The translations under genes and the position numbers were made by a program. Shown here in pieces: positions 1-11,600 of a stretch of 64,000 bases of DNA. Location of the stretch: assembly GCA_949825025.1 (NCBI GenBank), contig OX463788.1, positions 29,505,715-29,569,714 on the forward strand, in the 5' to 3' direction. Origin of the DNA: Siphlonurus alternatus (lineage: Eukaryota; Arthropoda; Insecta; Ephemeroptera; Siphlonuridae). Under the pieces are notes generated by a model. The model was not told the origin of the DNA. It saw only the letters and a program-made list of their open reading frames with translations, and did no database searches. Position 1 is the stretch's first letter, and each line of letters starts with the position of its first letter.

Positions 1-567
1 CACTGCACCTTTAGTTAATTGAACCACATAATTATTTATAAATTTCCGTATATGCATAATAGCAAGCGTATAATGAGTGCAATAAAAGATATATAATATA
101 ATGCCTTATATGTATGTTAGACTAAATATAATAATTTAAAGTATATTGTATTAATAATTAATAATGGTAATATCGAATAATGACTATATATGCTGCATAT
201 TTATATAACTTATTAGTTAGATACAAATGTCGAAGAAAGTAAATAAATAGCGATCATGCACAAAATAATAACAGTTTTAGTTGCGTGTTTGCCGTGATTT
301 TATAATTATATAATGTAAGGCTGCGGCTAAAATCATAGGTAATTAAAATACTGTTTAAAAATACCATATACATAATATAAATCTATGTACTGTACATATA
401 TAATATGTCAATCCAATACGTGTGTCTACAATAAAGTTATTAGATGCTTGATAAAATATTTTATGTGTTTAATGTGACGTCATAGTAGACTTTTGACCGG
501 GCGGTATGGAAGGAACGGGGAGTCGGAGGAAAGTGAAGTTTACATTTTTGGAAAGAAGATTTTTTGG
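1..567. other. AT-rich stretch without recognisable gene
   Basis: I see no exon, RNA gene or transposon end here. It is AT-rich with one TGACGTCA palindrome near 476. If the exon at 1571-1636 is real, this is part of its first intron. Confidence 0.5.
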
Positions 568-597
568 TGAATTTTTAATTTTGAAAAGTCACACCCC

Positions 598-808
598 CTT
601 TAAAGTTGACTAATTCAACATGGGAGTTCCATTTCTCCATGTTAAAGTAGTCAACTTTAAAAATTCATAACTCAAAAACTAGATCGTATTTGTATACCTG
701 ATATTTTAGCTACTGATAGGGGGTGTAGAGGAGAACATTTTAATTTTTTTCAGAATTTTTGTGTGAGGGACTTTTTTTAACATTGGTGGCGCGTTACCTT
801 ACCCTTAA
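598..808. mobile_element. TTAA-flanked MITE, left-truncated copy
   Basis: The right two thirds of a fold-back MITE seen complete at 38003-38360 and 46115-46469. The shared centre is a hairpin around AACATGGGAGTTCC, and the right terminus is GTTACCTTACCC followed by TTAA (805-808). The left arm is missing: homology starts near 598 and unrelated sequence precedes it. The TTAA flank and GGGTAAGGTAAC terminus suggest a piggyBac-type non-autonomous element. That is inference, because no transposase is present. Confidence 0.75.
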
Positions 809-1200
809 TGAGAATATTCTTTACATTATTTTTAAATATATTTATATTATCCATTTCTCTCAGACAAGCTGGCAAAAAATCATAAATTTTAGCTGTCTGA
901 TAAGCAGAACTCTTTTCTAAAAGGCTTGAATTATGCGCCTGCAAGACTATTTTATCTCTATTTCTAGTATATTATACAAATGTAACTCACTATTATGCGT
1001 ATATAAGTTTGGATTTTTTTTTTTGAACATTGCACTATTTAAAATACATATATACTTGGCAATGTTAACATTTTAAGCTCTTTAAAATGTCCAACACACG
1101 AGTCATGTTTTTTAAAACGCAGAATTGTTCTTAGTGTCCGTTTCTGTAAAACAAATAGCCTGTTTAGATGATTAGGGTAACCAGTGGTAAAAGTAGTTTT
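809..1200 (-). pseudogene. LINE reverse-transcriptase C-terminal fragment
   Basis: Minus-strand translation reads a decayed LINE ORF2 tail, including RLFVLQKRTLRTILRFK and then LTLPSIYVF. The same motif order (FVLQKR, LPSIYIF) occurs in the LINE copies at 6143-6598 and 14633-15316. It has stops and frameshifts, is 5' truncated, and abuts the MITE at 808. Confidence 0.65.
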
Positions 1201-1240
1201 ACTTTTTTGCCGGAACGCAAGTTAATTACGGATAGGGACA

Positions 1241-1300
1241 TTCATCGGGGGGTCTGGGGGACGGAGCCCCCCAGTAGCCCGCCGCAGGCGCGTCTTTTTT
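1241..1300. repeat. GC-rich hairpin repeat, copy 1
   Basis: A G-run/C-run hairpin (GGGGGGTCTGGGGG, then GGAGCCCCCC, then CCGCCGCAGGCG) in otherwise AT-rich DNA. A diverged copy in the opposite orientation lies at 11655-11720, so this is a dispersed repeat rather than unique sequence. Confidence 0.6.
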
Positions 1301-1570
1301 TTAAAGGTGCGTGGCAGTTTATGTTTTTTTTTTTTTACAATTAAATTACATATTTGGTACAATTAAATAATGAAATTACAGTTGAAAATTTGATAAATAC
1401 CTGCAGCTCACAAATGGTAATATATATATGCATTGATATTTTATGCGCAACAAAATCTCGTCGATTGAAAACTATAAAGTATATTAACAAGTAGTAGATA
1501 AAATTTGAATGCTATATGGTATTTGAATGATTATTAATAACATGTGGCCATGTGGTGGTGGTTGACTTAC

Positions 1571-1636
1571 AATACGTTGAAACTGAGGATTTGGTAACGG
1601 TGGATAATCATCGTATCTACCTGCAGGGAACGCCAT
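1571..1636 (-). CDS. putative first coding exon of a leftward gene
   Basis: An ATG in a good context (AAAAATGGCG) opens a 22-codon reading frame, MAFPAGRYDDYPPLPNP and five further residues. It ends exactly at a consensus 5' splice site (ATT|GTAAGT, intron phase 0). Composition is tyrosine/proline-rich and its GC content is above the surroundings. The rest of the gene would lie left of 1571 or outside the window, and I found no second exon in 1-1570. The family is not recognised. The call rests only on start context, donor and composition. Confidence 0.45.
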
Positions 1637-2019
1637 TTTTGTAGAAAAACCTCACTACTGTTTTTAACGTATCTTCACTTTACCACATTATAATAACATT
1701 CACTTTTTTTTTAATAACACCAATAATATATTTAAGAATATAATAACACTAATTTGATGATACTACAACTACAGAGAATACTATAAAAATTAAAATCTTA
1801 ATTTTGATAGAGAACAGATAGAAGCAAGAATAATACTCAAAGGTGCTGCCACCTATCTTACTTCTTAGCTAGCTGTCCTTAATTAACAGATTAACGATGA
1901 TGATGACAAAGACGGTGACAGTATTATATATATAATAAAAAAAAAGTTAATATCCTTGACGCCATTTTACCCTTTCGGGTGTGGCCAGGTATTTAACCTT
2001 GTGTGTAAGAGTTATCTTG

Positions 2020-2020
<1 letters not shown>
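1637..2020. other. possible promoter side of the 1571-1636 exon; nothing specific seen
   Basis: AT-rich sequence between a putative leftward start codon (1636) and a TA microsatellite. No TATA box or other element could be assigned with confidence. Confidence 0.3.

Positions 2021-2096
<76 letters not shown>
2021..2096. repeat. (TA)n microsatellite
   Basis: An uninterrupted run of about 38 TA dinucleotides. The open reading frames through it (tandem Ile-Tyr) are artefacts of the repeat. Confidence 0.95.
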
Positions 2097-2099
<3 letters not shown>

Positions 2100-2210
2100 C
2101 AGGTTGAACACTTTCATTGGAGGGTGAATTTGGTATGTAAATGGTATTGTAAATTCACTTTCAACTCGTATGTAAGTAATGTAACTGCTTCCTGTCGCCC
2201 CCTCCTCCAG

Positions 2211-2282
2211 GCTGCCGCTGGTCAATGAGGCAGAAGAGCATGTCGTCCCTGGTCCAGAATAATGATCTATCTGCTATTTCAG
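2211..2282 (+). CDS. putative 72-nt internal exon, phase 1-1
   Basis: A pyrimidine-rich tract and acceptor (CCCCCTCCTCCAG|GC) precede 72 nt that end at a consensus donor (TTTCAG|GTGAGC). In the phase-1 frame it is fully open and reads CRWSMRQKSMSSLVQNNDLS then AIS; the other two frames contain stops. The length is a multiple of three, so it could be a cassette exon. It lies on the plus strand, opposite to the large gene, and its host gene is not visible. The last 40 nt and the donor are repeated in inverted orientation just downstream (2319-2367). Confidence 0.45.
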
Positions 2283-2318
2283 GTGAGCACAATTATTAGG
2301 TATAACAAAGTACATTAT

Positions 2319-2367
2319 TGCGCTTACCTGAAATAGCAGATAGCTCATTGTTGCAGACAAGGGACGA
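2319..2367 (-). repeat. inverted partial copy of the 2211-2282 exon and its donor
   Basis: Minus-strand sequence from TCGTCCCTTGTC to TCAGGTAAGC matches the exon 3' end and 5' splice site of 2211-2282 over about 49 nt with roughly 8 mismatches. A loop of about 30 nt separates the arms. No acceptor is present on this copy and its frame meets a TAA just upstream, so it is probably not an exon. A plus-strand transcript could fold exon end and donor into a hairpin. Confidence 0.7.
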
Positions 2368-2369
2368 TA

Positions 2370-2679
2370 TATTTTATAAAATAACATAACAGCTGTACTG
2401 CACTTTTCAACAGCATAGTTTTGTAAGAGTGTCTGGGTGAATAGTTTTCTGACAAATTCCTTTCTAGATGTGCTTGATTTTGAAGGATCTGTTAATGTCA
2501 AAATAAATTATAAAATTTTTACAATTTTCAAAATCAATTTATTAAAAAATAAATCATGCATCCCACCCCCCACAAAAATAAAAGAAAAAATAAAAATAAA
2601 AAGGTTACAGCATACAGCAAAAAGTACCTTAATATTTGCTTTTAGCATTTGTTTCCATAACATATAATTAAAAACGTAG

Positions 2680-2713
<34 letters not shown>

Positions 2714-5700
2714 AAAAAAACGTATACAGCATAAAGTACCTTAATATTTGCTTTTAGTATTTGTTTTCATAACATAATAATTAAAAATATATTAAACATA
2801 ATTTTATAATTTTACACAAAACTGAAAACACTATCCATTTTGCAGTTTATACTTATACACTTTTATAAAAAAAATTATAATATATGCACTTAATTCGTGT
2901 CTGTTCGTTGTTTGTCACTCGTCATATCACCTGCCACAGCATCTTATCATATTAGCTGGCTGACAGGAGGGCTGGCTGACATCCATCATCATAATTTTTT
3001 TGTTTAAGTCTCTCACAATTTCAACAGTTTTAAGTGATTCCATAAGTAATGGCAGGGAGGGGAAGTAGACTTCAATCCTGGTTGTTAAACAAACAAAATA
3101 AACAATTACAAACTATATTTACTCGTGCCTAGAGGATTTTCTTACTGCTGTGGTCCACCTTGATGAGAAAAAAGTGAAAAACAAATTTGTTCTTAACATT
3201 CTAACATCACATTGCTAAAGGTACACTTTTACACACAATATTAAGTGACTTGTTTATTGTTTATGTAAGTTTTTAGTGACATATAAATATAATTAAATAT
3301 GACTTGCAGATGCAAAACAAGACAAATAACTTTGTATAAGACAGTCCGATTGTCTGGTTTTCCATTTAGCAGTTTCAAATATTTATATCTTATAACAGTA
3401 TCCTGTATCACAGTTTTGACTTTATTTGGCAAAGGAAGAAACATTTTAAATAATTAAAGTTAATAACAGAAAAATGATTATATTGATATAATTTAAATAT
3501 TTTGCAGGGTCATTATTTTTATTGAATGTAACTGAAATCACATTAAATGTGTGGGAGAAACGCACATACACAAATTTTAATACATTTTTATAGATTACAA
3601 GACATTCTGTTTCCAGCAAGGATGGATATATAATAGACAATCAATTGACATGGAAAACTTTTTTACTAAGGCCCAAGAAATAATGGTATATACTAATAAT
3701 TTATGTCCAGATTCAAATACTTGTACCCAGGATAACTCAAGTATATATTTTACTCTAGATAGTATTTTGAAGAAAGGGTCTTTCATATTTTCAATTATGA
3801 ATAATGTTAGGCAACTTACAAGTCTTACTCAAATTACACTTTTCAAGAACATGAATATCATCAAAACAGGTGACATAATGGCATAATAATATTACAAATA
3901 CTAATATTATTAATCATAAAAAAGGGCACATATTATGTCCATCAGTAGGACGAAAAAAATTTTCTACTAACACTGACAAGTGAGTATCAGGAAACACAGA
4001 CTAATATCCATAAAATACTATGGGTCCATTCTGTCGATAGTTATAATTAGAGACTACAAAAATAGTCTTTTGACTATTAACAATTTTGAGACTATTTATG
4101 CTTTTATTGCAGATTTCACAGATCTCATGAACAGAACCGAACAGAACCAATGGAGAAGTCAAATGAAAGACTATTTGTGCCTATAAAAAAAAATAATAAT
4201 ATATTGCAATATTTTGGTCATTTTTCCACTTTTAGTGTGACTTGTGAGCTAGTGCATCAGAAATCCAATTCTGTACTTAACTAACATTTACTTGAATTAT
4301 AAACTAGAAAACCCCCATCACAGTTTAACAGAATCCTGTATATTTATAACCTCTATACTATCTTGAAGCTCCCAAATTCATGATTTTTTAGACTAACTTT
4401 TTAATGGGAGACTATTTTGTGGAAAAACAGTGACTATAAAACTATTTTGTTGTTGCACTCTAAATAGAGAGAACATTGTGATGGATACTCACAATTCAGC
4501 TTTTGCTTGTTACAAAGTTGGAGATTTACAATTTCTTGCATGATAAATATTGAAAGAGTGAGTTTCAATTTTCAAGTTAAAACTAAAACAAATAAATGTT
4601 AAATGACTGAATTTTATTGTTTTTATTTATCTTTTTCCTTCAAAAGTGTTATTTATTTTTTGTTTATATAACAGTTCTAAATGCATAATACCCTGCATGG
4701 CATTTGTGATGATATACTATATGTGATCTATGTTGTAAAGATCAACCAAATATTTGTTTGTAATAATTTTAGTATTTTTATTCTATTCTGCTGCTGCTAT
4801 CAAAGATTTGGCTACAAATGGATTTAAGGGAAGATCTACAGGGAGAAAGGTCTCCCTACTCCCTTCCTAACAAGCCACATCCTGATGACATACATTCAAG
4901 TCAGGCGCAATGATGGCCTGATAAGGTTAAAAGTTAAAATGCTGTTTTTAAAGCTGCGGGGAAGAAGGCCTTAAAAGTAACTAACTTTACAGGGTCTACA
5001 TGGTAAACCAAAGCTACAAAAATTAATACAGTATAACCTCACGAGAGAAAAAGCTGACCACATAGATGATTCTTTTATATATCCACGCATTTCATTATTT
5101 AGTAAATAATTAATATTGTAAAACCAATCAACTTTAAAATAGAATTTGTTTAAATTACTTGCCAAATAACAGGATAGGCACTTGATTTTTCATATCGTGA
5201 GCACGGTCATTGACACAATGGCAGCACGAACTAACTGGCAAAAGACAAACTCGCAATTTTTCTACATTTCCAGTAATTTTCTGATCACTTTTCTTCCCCC
5301 TTCCCCCCCACCCCCCACCTTGTTTGATTCTATTGTATCTCTTTGCAAACTTTCTATTCATCTCTCGTCTTTTTTAAAAAATTATATAAAAACAGTATTT
5401 CTAAAACATTAAAAAATTAATAAATTTTAATGGCCGAATATTTACTGAACAATATTATGCATACATTGAATCAGTTTTAAATGCAACTGTAAAATAACGG
5501 TGCCATTTGCATTTATAAATTATAGTCTTCTGCATTATTACATTATAAAGTAATACGCACAATGTTAATTGAAATGTTTTAAACAAAACCATTCATTGCC
5601 ATTTTTGTACACACAACTTTGTTTGAAATATTATTTTACTTGGCAATGATGCTATGCTCATGACATTTTTGACTACATCTGAGATCACTTGCAATTTCCC

Positions 5701-5995
5701 AACTTATGTTCCATGCAATAATAATAAAAGTAGAGACAATAGCAAAATTTAAAATACAATCAACAAAAATCTCCTTTAAACCCACAACAAGTCATAGTTA
5801 TGATGAGTATGCCAGTGACAGTGTTAAAGCTGGATTCAGCTAGACACATTTTTTTGAGCGAGTTGAAATATCAATTTTCAATAATTAAAATTCTTAAAGT
5901 GGGATATGAAGCTTAAAAATAGATCCTTTACAACCCCCCCCCCCCATAAAAAATAATAAAAAAAACTAATAAATAAAATGATTCTCCAAGTAATG
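2370..5995. other. AT-rich DNA without recognisable gene
   Basis: Only short open frames of low-complexity composition are present. A CA/poly(A) tract lies at 2681-2720 and a C-rich run at 5296-5322. No splice-bounded exon, RNA gene or convincing transposon terminus was recognised. Confidence 0.5.
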
Positions 5996-6003
5996 AATAA
6001 AAT

Positions 6004-6943
6004 CGTTGCCTCAGAATGCAAGTCAGATAACTACACAAAAAAATGTATAGGGATATGAACCTTAAATACTATTAGCATAAGAGTCATTATAGTTTGAAAT
6101 TTTCTTGTATTTATCAGACTTGCATTTTCTAACATAAACAGAATGTTTGTATTACAAAAAAGATCAGTTAGAATAATGAAAAATTTGAAGCCAAGAGTAT
6201 CTTGTAAAACGCATTTTTCTGATTTAGGCATTATGACAATGCCTTCCATATATATATTTAATGCAATAATGTTTAAAAGAAAAAATATGGACCAATATAT
6301 TGAAAACAGAGATATACACTCTCATAATACACGTAATAAGAATAAAACATTTGTATTACCTCATTCATCTACTATTCTTGAAAAGAGTCCATATTATCAA
6401 ACATCAAAATATTATGACTTTCTCCCGGTTTTGGTTCGTAATATAACAAGTGACACTTTGTTTAAAAATATATTAAAAAAAGTTCTGATCTCTAAGGAAT
6501 ATTATGATGTAACAGATTATTTTCACAATGACTGTAAAATCACGTGCACAGATGTTCTTAAGTTTGTTTCCAGAAAAAATATTGAACAATATTCATAGCA
6601 TAATTAATGTAAAAGTGTTGTAGATGAAATGTGATATTTTCAATACTTAATTATATAACCATGTGTCAAAAAATACAAATATCTTTAAATATTTAATAAT
6701 ATATGTGCATATAATATAATTAAAATACATTGTATATAATATTCTGGTTTTTGAAATATTAAAACTGACAAGTTATGTAATAATGCTTATCTAATTTAGA
6801 TTATATAATTTATAGAATGTATATTATGACAAGATCTATGTTTGTATTGTGATTTTAATTAATTACTGTATACTGCCAAATGATCAAATAAATATTTCTA
6901 ATTTCTAATTTCTTGTAGTTACCCAACTTGCATTCTGAGTCGA
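6004..6943. mobile_element. MITE with LINE fragment inside
   Basis: The left end (GTTGCCTCAGAATGCAAGTC) and right end (GACTTGCATTCTGAGG-like, 6923-6943) are the terminal inverted repeats of the 133-bp element found intact at 40586-40718. Here the ends are about 0.9 kb apart because a LINE 3' fragment (about 6135-6905) lies between them. A target-site duplication is not clear for this copy. Confidence 0.6.
6143..6598 (+). pseudogene. LINE ORF2 C-terminal fragment
   Basis: An open frame of 151 residues beginning MFVLQKRSVRIMKNLK and ending KNIEQYS. It aligns by eye along its length with the end of the LINE at 14633-15576 (FVLQKRSGRTIKNLK ... KNISTYS). This is the region after the reverse-transcriptase core, so the copy is 5' truncated. 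A 3' UTR follows to about 6905 and ends in repeated ATTTCTA units, a typical LINE 3' end. It is not a cellular gene. Confidence 0.75.
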
Positions 6944-7151
6944 CAAAGTATAAAGTGGCATTTCAAATACAAAAAGAAACAAACATTATGTTTTCAGCAA
7001 TGAAGAGCAACCATTCCAAAAAGTGCAAGATTGCAAAAAAAGTAGTTTACATTTCTTTCCTTTTTCATTCCACTAAAATGGTTACAAAATCTTAAAAATC
7101 ATGCTAAAATATAAAAACAGACCGGGTTGGAGGACTAGATGAGTTATTTCA

Positions 7152-7363
7152 TAAAGGATAAAGTAACACACCCAACGTTAAAAAAATTCTCACACTTGAA
7201 AATTATGAAACGTATCTTAAAATGTTCTGATATTTCAGTAGCTAAAATATCAGGTACACAAATTCAATCTAGTTTTTGAGTTATTAATTTTTAAAGTTTT
7301 AAGATATGTTTCATAATTTTCATGTGTGGAAATGTTTTTAACTTTGGGTGTGTTTCCTTACCC
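7152..7363. mobile_element. fold-back MITE related to the TTAA family
   Basis: Arms GATAAAGTAACACACCC (left) and GGGTGTGTTTCCTTACCC (right) enclose a palindrome. Internally it shares the stretch TCAGTAGCTAAAATATCAGG and the phrase 'TAGTTTTTGAGTTAT' with the complete TTAA MITEs at 38 and 46 kb. A diverged relative; boundaries are approximate. Confidence 0.55.
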
Positions 7364-7503
7364 TCATCTCGAATTTAAAAGAAATCTGAACGGAAATTTT
7401 GTGGTTGTACTTTTACTTTTTTGCATTTATATCCGAATTGCTCAAACATCCAAAACAGCATCTCTGCTTCCTCCACTGTTAAACCTCTTATAATGGTTTT
7501 AAC

Positions 7504-7653
7504 TATAGTCCAGCAAGCGAGAGTTTGACCATGAAAATTGCCAGAAATAACGTACGGGAACTTCCGATTGCGGGTTATACCATGGCAACCGGAAGCAAAA
7601 ACTACTGAAATTACGTCATTTCCGTGGTCCAAGTGTCGCTTGCTGGACTATAC
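7504..7653. mobile_element. 150-bp MITE with 17-bp terminal inverted repeats
   Basis: TATAGTCCAGCAAGCGA at the left is matched by its reverse complement at 7636-7652. The TA(TA) at each end suggests a TA-target (Tc1/mariner-like) element. The open frame across it is fortuitous. Confidence 0.7.
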
Positions 7654-8019
7654 AAGCATTTCGCCATAGCCAATACTTCTCGGCGCTTAATTGTTTGAAC
7701 ACATTGAAAGCACAGAGATAGTTGCATCACATTTTTGTGAAAGGAGGAAAAAAAGGAGGGCGGGATAAGGGGGAGTATAAAACACTCAAACATCATGCAG
7801 GATTATTATTATTTTTGCAATTTAAGGTGAGTGTTTGCAAAGATTTATTTCTTTGATGGCATATATCTACTCAATAATTAATTCAATGAGAGATATCTTT
7901 TGCGCACTTCAGATTTCTAAAAAGTTAAGTTGCTACACCATCCAATCATTATTTAATATGAAAAATTTGTATCGTCAGACCATCCACATACTAATTAGAT
8001 TATAGAAAGAAAGAAATGC

Positions 8020-8050
<31 letters not shown>

Positions 8051-8316
8051 CTTTTTTTCTTTTTGAGTTGTGACAAAATTGACCTGATAATTTTTATTTG
8101 AACACAGCAACTGCAATTGTTAGGAGTCAAGTGATTCATATTTCAATAAAAGAAGTTGCATAAAAATGTGAAATATCTGCCAAAAGAATTTGTCTGCCTT
8201 GAAACTATAAGAATTAAAAATAAATGCATGAAAGTCCAGGTTGTACATAACAGTATTATATAAAATATTGAAGTAATGTATATTATTAAATACTGCCTTG
8301 ACAAAAAACGGTTATG
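7654..8316. other. intergenic, (TTA)n microsatellite inside
   Basis: No gene seen. A TTA repeat occupies roughly 8023-8052. This lies downstream of the poly(A) signal of the large minus-strand gene. Confidence 0.5.
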
Positions 8317-8440
8317 TACAGTCATCGCCTTGGAAAATTTCCCTTTGCAGCCTTGTTAATCACCTTACTGCATAAGAATAACACAGGGCATGGTGATTAA
8401 CAAGGCTGTGAGTAAGAAATTTTCCAAGGCGATGAGTGTA
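8317..8440. mobile_element. 124-bp hairpin MITE, TA target
   Basis: Arms of about 45 bp, TACAGTCATCGCCTTGGAAA at left and its near-perfect inverse at right, flanked by TA. The inner arms share GCCTTGTTAATCACC. It sits just 3' of the poly(A) signal at 8496-8501. The terminus type is mariner-like (inference). Confidence 0.8.
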
Positions 8441-8495
8441 CTTGTTTTCGAAAAAAGTCAATATTGTGACTTCTACAATCAAATTGAACAGTATA

Positions 8496-8501
8496 TTTAT
8501 T
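8496..8501 (-). promoter_or_regulatory. poly(A) signal AATAAA
   Basis: A minus-strand AATAAA about 115 nt after the phase-consistent stop codon (8616-8618) of the large gene's last exon, and 2 nt after the stop of the alternative frame ending at 8504. Confidence 0.55.
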
Positions 8502-8615
8502 CATCAAAAGGTGTCATAAGAATGTTGCATTAAAACAGTTTCCAAAATGGCATTCTCCACATTTATTTTGTTTCTGTTGCTTTTACTTAAAACAATAATT
8601 TTTTCATTGGCGCCT

Positions 8616-8638
8616 TTAACGATTAAAGGTACCTGTAC
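8616..8638 (-). CDS. last coding exon of the SR/acidic gene
   Basis: The acceptor TTTATTTCAG|GTACAG follows a long T-rich tract on the minus strand. With the phase-1 donor of the 10-kb exon, the frame reads G-TGTFNR and stops at TAA (8616-8618), leaving a short 3' UTR to the AATAAA at 8496. Caution: another frame of the same exon (8504-8638) stays open for 44 codons (VQVPLIVKGANEK ... HSYDTF) and ends 2 nt before the AATAAA. An unseen phase-changing exon between 8.64 and 10.2 kb would make that the true C-terminus. Confidence 0.5.
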
Positions 8639-11600
8639 CTGAAATAAACATATTTGTAATTGTAAAAAAAAAAAAAAAAAAAACTGATGCAACGAAAAAA
8701 AAAAAAAAAAAGTGTATTATACAAGTAGCACACTATCAATCATACAAAAGTGTGATAATAGTAAGGTAGTAAATGACATGGCAATGAATAAAAGCTACAT
8801 TTTCTAACTAATAGAACTTAAGATGGGGGGAAAAAAAACAACAACAACAACAAAAAAGAAGGCTTCCTTTCTTAGCCTTCAATGACTATATTTAAAACAC
8901 AATCTGTAATGTGATCAAATCATGGTTTATATCACTTTGCGTCAAAACAAGTTAATCCTGTTAATGTATTACAGTGAGCGAGATTTAAAAATGATTCAGA
9001 GGTAATTGAATAAAAAATAATTCACTGACAATTTCCTATGACATACAGAGCCAATTTGTTTAAATTCTAGTAATCTAGCTACAGTACTATAACTGTGCTG
9101 CAAACAAATAATAATTAATAAAAAATTGCGCCGCATTATGTATTTTAAGTGCAAGCATACTTGTTATATAGCTACAAAAATAATGTTCGTCTAACTCCTA
9201 TTACAGAGATTTCTCAATGGTACAAAACACAGGTACAGTAAGTAAATCTACAAATATGAATAAAAAAAAAAAAAAAAAAATACTTGATAAAAGTGAAAAT
9301 AACACATTAAAAATACAAGTCTATTAGTTCTTTAAAACTAATAGACTTGTATTTTTAATGTGTTATTTTCACTTTTATCAAGTATTTTTTTTTTTTTTTT
9401 TTTTTTTTTTATTCATATTTGATATTCAAGAAGTTTGTTATCAACTTATTTATCAGTGAACACAATTCTTATCAAAATTTAAAGGACAGTTTGAAACTGG
9501 TAGTATAGGCTCATATACGTATATTATTAATTATAATAATATTATATATTAATGTATGAACATAATCTAGAGATTGATTCTTATTGTGATTCCAATACTA
9601 AATACTAATAAATAATACCAAAAAATCAAAATAATAATAATGGAAGCAAGAAATTTAAAGAAGCAATATTATTACTACCATGAATTTTTTAATTATAAAA
9701 TGATAGATAGACCTGAGCTATAACACTATTTGCAAGACCTGGAAGTGAATGGGGAAAAGGGAGGGAAGGAAGTTATTATGAATTGGTGTTTAACACTTTA
9801 AAGTTAATAATTGAAGTGTATATTTAATTTTCAGTCTTAACAAATAACACCAATAAAAACTTAACGAAAAATTTAGAAGAAAAAGAAGATAAAAAGCCCA
9901 ACTATGAATGCATTGGAGACAAACCTAGGAAATAATTTATTTACTACAATACTATGCTATGTGTGAATAATCAATTCATGATTGCAGTTTTACAAGGTCT
10001 TGCATGTTTACATATAATATATGCTATGTGGTTACGCCTATTAGGCAATACAATTTATTTACATCAAACAAAGTTGAAGTATGTTGTAATGAGGGAACAA
10101 TCAATGCATTGGTGTTAAATTTAGTCTATAGAGTCAAGCTCTGGAAACTCAGTATACACAGCTTTAAGCTGCTGTAGAATGTATAAGTAGAGTGAAACAA
10201 TTACCTGGATAAGGATGATTTGAAAAGGAACAACCAAGGTCGGGCCACATTACCTTCTCCTCATTGTGTGGTGGTGATTTGACAAGCATGCTCCGCTTGA
10301 GGTGCACTTTCCTTCCCTTGCCTGAGCTGGTACGCTGCTGCTGATGACCATGGCTTTTGGACTTGGCTGTCTTGTTCTTGCGGCGGTGGCTCCGAGGGGC
10401 TGCCAGATTTCCTGCCACGTTGCCGAGTCTTGAGTGCACGGGCCACTTGCTCTGCTCCTCACCTGCAGCAACCAAACTTATCTAAGCACCACTAACCAAA
10501 ACAAGCCAAAGTACAGTACTTAGTTCCACTTAGTCAGACTGATATACATCCTGGACAACACAAACTTTACCCTTGCTCTCTTTGTGAGCATTGACATGCA
10601 GTTTATACAGACAAGGCAATTTAAAAAAATAGAAGTGTTTTAAAATGAGAAATTAGAAGTTAGTGTGCATTTAAAAACACAATATTCCCATGGGTAGAGA
10701 TAGGCAATTGTAATGGCCTCCATATATGGCGGCATCCAACCTCTGACATAGGTGGGCCAAGTATACCACTCTACTTCAGCTGGTATTACAAGATACAATT
10801 TTTCTGATTATTGTATGCAATTTTTCCTTACAAGAAAACTTAATCTCCATTTGTTTGTATGGAGAGGAAATTTTCTTGCAAGGAAAAATTGTATACAATA
10901 ATCAGAAAAATTGTATCGTGTAATATAGGCTTTATATTTAAGATCTTTGGGTGAACTTTATATATTAGAGCAACCACTCCAGTAGCACACTGGTTCCCAG
11001 TAAACACAACTCTGTCGGTCCAGTGTTGGTCCAGTGCCAAGACTGTTGGGCCAGTACTATGCCAACACTCTATAGCGGGGGTGTCAAACTCGCGGCCTGC
11101 AGGTCGCATGCGGCCCGCGAGGCAGTTTTCAATGGCCCGCGATCAGCGTCGGTAGAAAATATAATATTCTTAAAAAAAAAAAAAATGAAAAATGAAAAAA
11201 ATAATAATAAAAAATAAATTTTCAATTATTTAAATTAAGTATATAAAGTTTACTGTAATATTATCTAATCAAAATATTGCACATCTGATCTTAATATAAT
11301 TTTAATTCACAACAGCAATTCAGTTTTACATTTAATAACAATTTTCTTTTAGACAATTTTTTTTTTTTTATTCTGCACGTGTTTCTGTAATTAATCTTTA
11401 ACTTCAGCTTGACTATACTTGGTACAATAATTTGTATGAAATATGAAAATGAATGAACAAAGATATAAAATAAGAGAGGCATAAAAGGTGTTTGACAATA
11501 TTCTAAAGACTTGAACTGCATTAATAAATAAATTCCCACATAAATGACAAAGACAAGTAGTGTAGGTGAATAAAATATGAAGTTTGTATGAGATAAGTCA

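Noticed and set aside
1947..2228. Long Ile-Tyr open frames on both strands at 1.9-2.2 kb (and again at 22.8-23.1 kb)
   Set aside because: They are read-through of (TA)n microsatellites and have no coding character.
3650..3886. 78-residue plus-strand frame as a small gene
   Set aside because: No splice sites, promoter or recognisable domain; composition resembles surrounding AT-rich DNA.
4880..4935. CTGATGA near 4884 as a ribozyme core
   Set aside because: No GAAA after a stem and no cleavage triplet in a pairing context.
6143..6598. Cellular gene of 151 residues
   Set aside because: It aligns by eye with the C-terminal part of the LINE at 14.6-15.6 kb and ends in a LINE-type 3' repeat.
10250..10471. 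Alternative frames of exon 5 as the true protein
   Set aside because: They do not match the phase of exons 4 and 6; GC-rich sequence leaves several frames open by chance.
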